From contig NZ_DGUN01000055.1 in the NCBI RefSeq assembly GCF_002395745.1, positions 1 through 10,089 on the forward strand: a stretch of 10,089 nucleotides of DNA. The letters run 5' to 3'. The notes under the pieces are model-generated. The model had not been told where the DNA came from, did no database searches, and saw only the letters and a list, made by a program, of their open reading frames with translations. This document shows positions 7,201 through 10,089 of this stretch, piece by piece. The stretch's first letter is position 1, and every line of letters starts with the position of its first letter. A program made the position numbers and the translations under genes. The DNA is from Fibrobacter sp. UBA4309 (lineage in GTDB: Bacteria; Fibrobacterota; Fibrobacteria; Fibrobacterales; Fibrobacteraceae).

Positions 7201-8270
7201 ATTTCAAGCCCGCGAAGATTCTGCTCGTCGAAGATAACCAGATGAACCAGGAACTGGCCGTTTCACTTTTGGACAGCGTGGGCCTCACGGCGATGATTGC
7301 GAACAACGGCCAGGAAGCGCTGGACCTGCTGCAGAAGAATTCCTACCACCTCGTGCTCATGGACCTCCAGATGCCCGTGATGGACGGTCTCACCGCCACC
7401 AAGGCCATCCGCGAACGTGAAGACCCGTATTTCAAGAAAGTTCCCATTGTCGCGATGAGTGCCAGGGCGTTCCAGAAAGACAAGGAAGAATGTTTCGACG
7501 CCGGCATGAACGACTATGTCGTAAAACCGATCGACCCGTCGCATCTGTACGAAGTATTGAGCCATTACCTGAAGGTGGCTGCCGAAGGCCCCGAAATTCA
7601 GAACCGTACGCTTGTTTCGGTAAGCAGCTCGCCGCTGGTATCGGATGATGCCGAATTTGTAAGCCAGTTCTCGGATGTCCGCAATTTCGACGCCAGCTCC
7701 GGTCTGTACCACGCGAACAACAACAAGACTCTCTACCTGAAGATATTGCAGGGATTCGTTGCCGATTACGGCGGAAACGGTTTCGAGCTGCGCAAGCTCA
7801 TCGAGAGCTCGAAATACGAGGAAGCGACCCGTATTACGCATACCATCAAGGGACTGTGCGGAACAATAGGTTCCAAGCATGTCCAAGGGCTCGGTGCCGC
7901 AGTCGAAAATACGCTTTCGCAAAAGAAGCAGGACTTCACCGAATACAATGCGTTCGAAAACGCGCTGCGTGACCTTATCGAAGACCTGAAGGTGGCCCTG
8001 AAGAATATCGCGACCGAGCAGACGACCCGTGTCGAAAAGAAGAACGATCCGCAGGCGAACGAAAAGTTGAAAAAAGCTCTGGTAGACCTCCATGCCGCCG
8101 TGGAATCCTGTTCCTCGACGCAGTGCAAGCGCATTATCGACGGGCTCGAAAGGATTGTATTTGCGAAGAATCAGGAAGAGCTTATCAACCAGCTCAAGGA
8201 CCAGGTGGACGATTACGATTTCGGCGAAGCCGAAAAGACCATCAAGGAACTCGAAAAGACGCTTTCTTAA
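4296..8270 (+). CDS. Membrane hybrid sensor histidine kinase (Cache-PAS-PAS-HisKA-HATPase-REC-REC-Hpt)
   Basis: This 1324-residue inner-membrane kinase carries a nearly complete phosphorelay. TM1 (about 17-39) and TM2 (about 296-321) flank a periplasmic Cache-type sensor (about 45-290; RTKGWYLEA, MTISFPVF, GVIAEDIDL). Two PAS domains follow (about 335-450 and 455-570). HisKA has His593 in MSHEIRTPMN; the ATPase has N710 (NLVNNATKF), DTGIG (742-746) and GGTGLGL (771-777). Receiver 1 (about 828-950) keeps Asp835/836, Asp885 and Lys936 but has His913 where Ser/Thr is expected. Receiver 2 (about 972-1092) is canonical: Glu979/Asp980, Asp1023, Ser1055, Lys1077. Hpt (about 1130-1235) has His1182 in HTIKG. 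A helical tail (1240-1324) is unassigned. The gene overlaps the HD-GYP regulator, its likely phosphate acceptor. The sensed ligand is unknown; Cache domains usually bind small molecules such as amino or organic acids. Confidence 0.95.
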   Translation: MTHNPVNAKRRQLSWRISFVYTIPLLLVTVTLVLVFGFYLRSSLISTAYSSTEFNVKKSVDECESYLQKQEDEFLKMLKKLAQNNRQSNRLHFVKYLQSHDDIVDVYYGYSDGDYFSARGDMLDASSSEFRTKGWYLEAARNKGLAITGPNIKPKSKKLVMTISFPVFGRNQQIKGVIAEDIDLLKIRQSLGTAAKNEGGITLMIENGSDDIFTFFPYETSLGKMDQDSLSGLLSMINDDFVVDSLMYGKVLRFEKSNNHRQSFAFMVTPMKKSPFYVVHIIQQNKVVAKFKEDLFGVMILVILAVVILMLAAGIIAHFLFKWFIEKDLNESVSSSTLFDTLLGSPNFSLILTNDTFDILHASANVIEFLNSGEEIKGEILWKFIPSEQFKKFAHRVAMGGELHPSERKTIVLVKNSRGEEVWWNIFFQLLVEDDGSIRYLFMINDETSGIQKDTILDTIMLSADRSLLVIFDRNKRIKYMSKQFADIFGKEWRSLIGLQIDDLSNSGLPENLVNAVKNLFENGETWKDSFMLKNQSNGNEIWFRGEAVPLKVQESTIGYMLSMIDISEVVASREIAEQATAAKSEFLANMSHEIRTPMNAIIGMAHLIAETELSERQRNFVDRIGHAAKSLLGIINNILDFSKIEAKKQELEVTQFSLQDTINEVAALAEVRIAGKNIELIVDIDPDIPELLMGDPLRLSQIFTNLVNNATKFTDKGDITLRVKLEQASEKNVRLAFSVSDTGIGMTPEQLSRLFNAFTQADGSTTRKYGGTGLGLVISRSLVELMGGQLQVESQSGVGSRFFFTITLPIASNAGEPKWKKVSDFRGKNILLVDDCANLRSVLRHMLTTLGSVVEEACSAAEAFDLIQSHEEAGESPFDIFVVDYKMGIETGFNFAKGIPESMKSIPKVLMHPLHFEEAEQTEATQLGFNSCVAKPLQISSLLSALQEATGSSLTYKKSVKKEKRKVYFKPAKILLVEDNQMNQELAVSLLDSVGLTAMIANNGQEALDLLQKNSYHLVLMDLQMPVMDGLTATKAIREREDPYFKKVPIVAMSARAFQKDKEECFDAGMNDYVVKPIDPSHLYEVLSHYLKVAAEGPEIQNRTLVSVSSSPLVSDDAEFVSQFSDVRNFDASSGLYHANNNKTLYLKILQGFVADYGGNGFELRKLIESSKYEEATRITHTIKGLCGTIGSKHVQGLGAAVENTLSQKKQDFTEYNAFENALRDLIEDLKVALKNIATEQTTRVEKKNDPQANEKLKKALVDLHAAVESCSSTQCKRIIDGLERIVFAKNQEELINQLKDQVDDYDFGEAEKTIKELEKTLS

Positions 8271-8275
8271 GAACG

Positions 8276-8533
8276 TTAAAATATCATCGCGGCGATGAAC
8301 GCGAGGGCGACGATAACGGCGGCCGCTATGGCGAGCGGGCTCGCCTTTTTCTTTTTGGCGTAGGGGCTGTTCGGGTCGTCACCGAACTCGTTCTCCAAAA
8401 TTTCATCGTAATCCGGCGTTTCGAGGTCGGTAAATTCTGCGCCTTCTTTCCAGCCGGTATTGGCGTCGCTCCCGCAATGCGGGCAGAACGTGGCGTTGTC
8501 TTTCAATTCGGAGTGGCAGTGAGGGCAGAGCAT
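8276..8533 (-). CDS. Small tail-anchored zinc-ribbon protein
   Basis: This 85-residue protein has a zinc ribbon at the N-terminus: CPHC at 3-6 and CPHC at 17-20. An acidic middle follows (TPDYDEILENEFGDD, 39-53), then KKKK (60-63) and one membrane helix at the very end (about 65-85). The layout predicts a cytoplasmic ribbon anchored by its tail. I recall similar short zinc-ribbon proteins with a YDE...EF stretch and C-terminal helix in other bacteria, without known function. I chose the ATG at 8533-8531; an upstream in-frame start at 8626 would translate a hairpin and a tandem repeat into low-complexity sequence. No Shine-Dalgarno sequence precedes it. It converges on the hybrid kinase, whose stop is 5 bases away, and contains that operon's terminator in antisense. 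It lies 96 bases downstream of the secreted-protein gene on the same strand. Confidence 0.8.
   Translation of the reverse strand: MLCPHCHSELKDNATFCPHCGSDANTGWKEGAEFTDLETPDYDEILENEFGDDPNSPYAKKKKASPLAIAAAVIVALAFIAAMIF
8330..8356 (+). terminator. Rho-independent terminator of the signalling operon, inside the zinc-ribbon gene
   Basis: GGCGAGC (8330-8336) pairs perfectly with GCTCGCC (8339-8345) around a GG (or a CGGG loop if six pairs form), followed by T5-C-T5 (8346-8356). It lies 60 bases after the kinase stop on the same strand. On the other strand the same bases encode the KKKKASPLA segment of the zinc-ribbon protein. Confidence 0.8.
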
Positions 8534-8556
8534 GATGGTGTGGGGTGTGGGTGTGG

Positions 8557-8600
8557 GATGATTGATAATTGATGATTGATAATGGATGATGGGGGATGAT
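8557..8600. repeat. 14-bp tandem repeat
   Basis: GATGATTGATAATT (8557-8570) is followed directly by GATGATTGATAATG (8571-8584), one mismatch apart, then partial copies beginning GATGAT (8585-8590 and 8595-8600). It sits just upstream of the zinc-ribbon start, after a G/T-rich stretch at 8534-8556. Confidence 0.75.
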
Positions 8601-8606
8601 ATTGTC

Positions 8607-8626
8607 ATGCCCGCGCAGGCGGGCAT
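8607..8626. repeat. GC-rich hairpin, dispersed-repeat-like or terminator
   Basis: ATGCCCGC (8607-8614) and GCGGGCAT (8619-8626) form a perfect 8-bp stem with a GCAG loop. On the plus strand a CTTTT follows; on the minus strand no T-run follows, although the stop of the leftward secreted-protein gene is only 4 bases away. The flank TGTCATGCCC resembles short dispersed hairpin repeats common in bacterial gaps. Confidence 0.6.
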
Positions 8627-8629
8627 CTT

Positions 8630-9421
8630 TTATTTGCTGAACTTATAACGGCCGAGCATGTCGAAGTAGCGGGCCTTGGGGGAGATTTTGACGGGCTTGA
8701 GTGTCTTGCGGAGGGAGGTTGTATTGTCTTTTTTGATAAAGAAATATTCACGGTTATAAGAATTGTCCTCATAAGTATATTGAATGGAAAAACCTTTTTC
8801 GTTTGGTTTATACAATATTGGGATCCCTTTTTCATTGCCGTTTTCGTATTCATAGCACTTGAAGTCGTCGCTTGGATCAGCAATATCAAACGTGGAATAT
8901 TTGTATACGGAATCTTTTTTGATATTCATTTGATATGTTTCAATGACAGTATCTTGCTTTAAAATGAATTCAAAAAGATAATCAGTGCCTTTTTCGACTA
9001 CATAATTTGGAGTCTGTTTTCGAATGATTTTTTCTTCAAATACACCATCATTGTATTCTTGAATTTCAATAAAAAGGGTGTCTTGTATGGTGCTTACTGA
9101 ATTGATATATTCCTTGCTTGTTTTTTTTAAGACGGATTCATTCGAGTTGTAATAGAAATAGGTTACCACGGAATCTTCATCATAAATCTTAATCCTTTTG
9201 ACAAGCTTTCCATTGTCATAAAAATCTTTACTTGCAATAACTACTTGCTCAGAATAATAATCAATACTTGTTGAGTCGATATACACTTCAGCTTGAGGAT
9301 CTAGAAATGTGTTAAACTGTTTAAATAAAAAATCCGTACATGTATTTGCCGAAGTAACGGCACTTAACGCCAAGATGGACAGGGCGACTAGGAAAGTGGA
9401 TTTTTTTTTGTAATACATCAT
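8630..9421 (-). CDS. Secreted protein of unknown function with truncated sorting-like C-terminus
   Basis: This encodes a protein of 263 residues that I do not recognise. It starts MMYYKKK followed by a hydrophobic stretch (about 8-22) and a likely signal-peptidase site near VTSA-NTC, so it is probably exported. The mature part is rich in Tyr, Asp, Lys and Asn with alternating short strands, suggesting a beta-rich fold. It ends KARYFDMLGRYKFSK, matching the start of a type IX sorting tail (compare YFDLLGNR in the GH43 protein of this window) but stopping where that tail would continue. I chose the ATG at 9421-9419; the TTG at 9433 coincides with the predicted transcript start. An A9 run encodes Lys5-7. 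Base composition is much more AT-rich than its neighbours, which could mean acquisition or weak selection. It shares a divergent promoter region with the 9470 gene. Confidence 0.75.
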   Translation of the reverse strand: MMYYKKKSTFLVALSILALSAVTSANTCTDFLFKQFNTFLDPQAEVYIDSTSIDYYSEQVVIASKDFYDNGKLVKRIKIYDEDSVVTYFYYNSNESVLKKTSKEYINSVSTIQDTLFIEIQEYNDGVFEEKIIRKQTPNYVVEKGTDYLFEFILKQDTVIETYQMNIKKDSVYKYSTFDIADPSDDFKCYEYENGNEKGIPILYKPNEKGFSIQYTYEDNSYNREYFFIKKDNTTSLRKTLKPVKISPKARYFDMLGRYKFSK

Positions 9422-9433
9422 GCTTCTAGACAA

Positions 9434-9446
9434 AATATATTATATC
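9434..9446. promoter_or_regulatory. Overlapping divergent -10 boxes
   Basis: The stretch TATATTATATC (9436-9446) offers TATATT (9436-9441) to the rightward gene at 9470. In reverse it offers TATAAT (9444-9439) and TATATT (9439-9434) to the leftward gene starting at 9421. Predicted leaders are about 22 bases rightward and 6-11 leftward. The two polymerases could not occupy the boxes together. Confidence 0.5.
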
Positions 9447-9469
9447 TTTCAAGAGAAATTTAGTTTAAA

Positions 9470-9772
9470 ATGTTCAAGACGGTTATTGCAATATTTCTCG
9501 CTATTGCCCTGTGCGTCAGCACCGTAGGGTGCGCTGCGTCTGGTCCGTCTACGCTTCACAAGCCAAGGACTTCGCTAAAACAAAACCCCGGTAATCCTTC
9601 GCAAAAAGTCGTTATCGTTGACGACAGCAAAAATTTTGGCGCCGGGGGATCGGTTGAAGCAAGCGATGTCTTGATCATGACCGGATTGGTTCTTGTAGGG
9701 AGTGCCCTGCTTATCGTCCTGTTTTTGGCTAATTCAGGCGGAACGTCCGGTGGCCAAAAAGGCGGTATGTAA
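9470..9772 (+). CDS. Small lipoprotein-like membrane protein, unknown function
   Basis: This 100-residue protein has an N-terminal hydrophobic export signal (about 2-20) ending STVGC-AAS, so Cys21 may be lipidated, although Thr at -3 makes the lipobox imperfect. A polar segment follows (SGPSTLHKPRTSLKQNP, then KVVIVDD at 46-52), a glycine patch (NFGAGGSVEASD), a second hydrophobic helix (about 67-87, VLIMTGLVLVGSALLIVLFL) and a Gly-rich tail (SGGTSGGQKGGM). The two hydrophobic segments suggest a membrane-bound envelope protein with either lipid plus helix or two helices. I do not recognise the family. A weak ribosome site (AAGAGA, 9451-9456) precedes ATG 9470. It is monocistronic: divergent promoter in front and a strong terminator starting at its stop codon. 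Confidence 0.75.
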   Translation: MFKTVIAIFLAIALCVSTVGCAASGPSTLHKPRTSLKQNPGNPSQKVVIVDDSKNFGAGGSVEASDVLIMTGLVLVGSALLIVLFLANSGGTSGGQKGGM

Positions 9773-9801
9773 AAACCGCCAGGCGATTGCCTAGCGGTTT
9801 T
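9772..9801 (+). terminator. Rho-independent terminator of the small lipoprotein-like gene
   Basis: AAAACCGC (9772-9779) pairs with GCGGTTTT (9794-9801). An inner AGGC (9781-9784) pairs with GCCT (9789-9792) around GATT, with one C-A mismatch between the two stems. The T-run completes the structure. It begins at the last base of the TAA stop. Confidence 0.85.
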
Positions 9802-9933
9802 GCAACTTCGTTGCATTGTTCTGTGGCTCGGCAATGCTCAAGCAAGCTTGAGCGCTGCACTCGCCTTGGAACAATTTAAAGCTTTTGGCTTGGATCCTAT
9901 CGGTCGCTGCGCGACCTCCAGGATGACAGATCC
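9801..9933. repeat. Series of small inverted repeats in a gene-free stretch
   Basis: Three structures follow each other: TGCAAC/GTTGCA (9801-9815, 6-bp stem); GCTCAAGC/GCTTGAGC (9836-9853, 8 bp around AA); and a nested one with outer GGATC/GATCC (9892-9896, 9929-9933) and inner GGTCGC/GCGACC (9902-9916, 3-base loop). ATGACA at 9923-9928 echoes the inverse TGTCAT beside the hairpin at 8607. No ORF with support lies here. Confidence 0.6.
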
Positions 9934-9940
9934 GTGAGCA

Positions 9941-9968
9941 ACAAAGCCCTCGGGTGTTAACCGAGGGC
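9941..9968 (-). terminator. Rho-independent terminator of the leftward gene at the window edge
   Basis: Read leftward, GCCCTCGG and CCGAGGGC (arms at 9961-9968 and 9946-9953) form a perfect 8-bp stem with a 7-base loop. TTTGT follows (9945-9941 on the minus strand). It lies 60 bases past the stop codon at 10028. Confidence 0.75.
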
Positions 9969-9974
9969 GGTTGC

Positions 9975-10026
9975 GAGAGCGAGCGCTCAGGGTACGTACT
10001 TAGTACGATTGGGCGCGAGCGGTCTC
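9975..10026. repeat. Long imperfect hairpin element
   Basis: The outer arms GAGAGCGAGCGC (9975-9986) and a matching GCGCGAGCGGTCTC (10013-10026) pair imperfectly, with GAGA/TCTC perfect at the ends. A central perfect CGTAC (9995-9999) / GTACG (10003-10007) stem has a TTA loop. It lies between the stop at 10028 and the terminator at 9968, so it would be transcribed in the 3' tail of that gene. Confidence 0.5.
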
Positions 10027-10027
10027 A

Positions 10028-10089
10028 TTACTTCTTCGGGAGCACGACCGGCTTGCCGAAGTCAACGTTCGTCTTGTTGCCGAGCAACA
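10028..10089 (-). CDS. 3' end of an unidentified leftward gene (partial)
   Basis: On the minus strand an open frame enters from the right edge and encodes LLGNKTNVDFGKPVVLPKK before TAA at 10030-10028. Codon choice (AAG, GGC, CCG, GTC) matches the GC-rich genes of this window, and a clear terminator follows 60 bases later on the same strand, which supports a real gene end. Nineteen residues are too few to name a family; the lysine-rich end could belong to many proteins. Confidence 0.6.
   Translation of the reverse strand, partial: LLGNKTNVDFGKPVVLPKK

Noticed and set aside
8557..8600. CRISPR-like array
   Set aside because: The 14-bp units abut without spacers and number only about two and a half; no cas gene is present.
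8534..8626. Longer zinc-ribbon protein starting MPACAGMTISS
   Set aside because: The extra residues are a translation of a hairpin and the 14-bp tandem repeat; the zinc ribbon begins right at the later ATG.
9802..10027. tRNA or known small RNA in the gap
   Set aside because: Hairpins are present, but no cloverleaf arrangement, CCA end or anticodon-type loop pattern could be made out.

Overview
The window looks like chromosome from a Fibrobacter-type anaerobe of plant-digesting habitats. The case rests on a pyruvate:ferredoxin oxidoreductase gene, a secreted modular family 43 glycoside hydrolase whose C-terminus resembles a type IX secretion sorting motif, GC-rich enzyme genes separated by AT-rich gaps, and -10 boxes of the form TATATT/TATAAT lying very close to start codons. 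The taxon is an inference; no rRNA or other marker gene is present.

Left part (1-1205): the 5' part of nifJ (PFOR) runs leftward off the window edge. It is divergent, across a 178-bp AT-rich gap, from a small TIM-barrel gene of the ThiE/TenI family that lacks some expected thiamin phosphate synthase residues. A short gap with three tandem AACCACY heptamers separates this from the convergent GH43 gene.

Centre (1268-8270): the GH43 gene (Ig-like domain, five-bladed propeller, second Ig-like domain, sorting motif) is divergent from a two-gene signalling operon. The first gene is a receiver/HD-GYP response regulator with all key residues, a predicted cyclic-di-GMP phosphodiesterase. The second overlaps it by 4 bp (TTG start over TGA stop) and encodes a 1324-residue hybrid histidine kinase: Cache sensor, two PAS domains, HisKA, HATPase, a degenerate receiver, a canonical receiver, and Hpt. 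The simplest reading is a complete phosphorelay: extracellular ligand, kinase His593, Asp1023, Hpt His1182, then Asp55 of the HD-GYP protein, changing the level of a cyclic dinucleotide. This resembles RpfC/RpfG logic with a different sensor.

Right part (8271-10089): a small tail-anchored zinc-ribbon gene converges on the kinase gene with a 5-bp gap, and the operon's best terminator lies inside this opposing gene. Upstream of it sit a 14-bp tandem repeat, a GC-rich hairpin, and an AT-rich gene for a secreted protein of unknown function that ends just after a sorting-like motif. That gene shares a 48-bp divergent promoter region with a small membrane/lipoprotein gene. The last 255-bp gap (9773-10027) holds no gene but carries two terminators and several hairpin elements. 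The 3' end of an unidentified leftward gene closes the window.

No CRISPR array, tRNA, rRNA or insertion sequence was seen. The most interesting items are the c-di-GMP phosphorelay operon with its degenerate receiver, the terminator embedded in the convergent zinc-ribbon gene, and the short structured repeats in the gaps.
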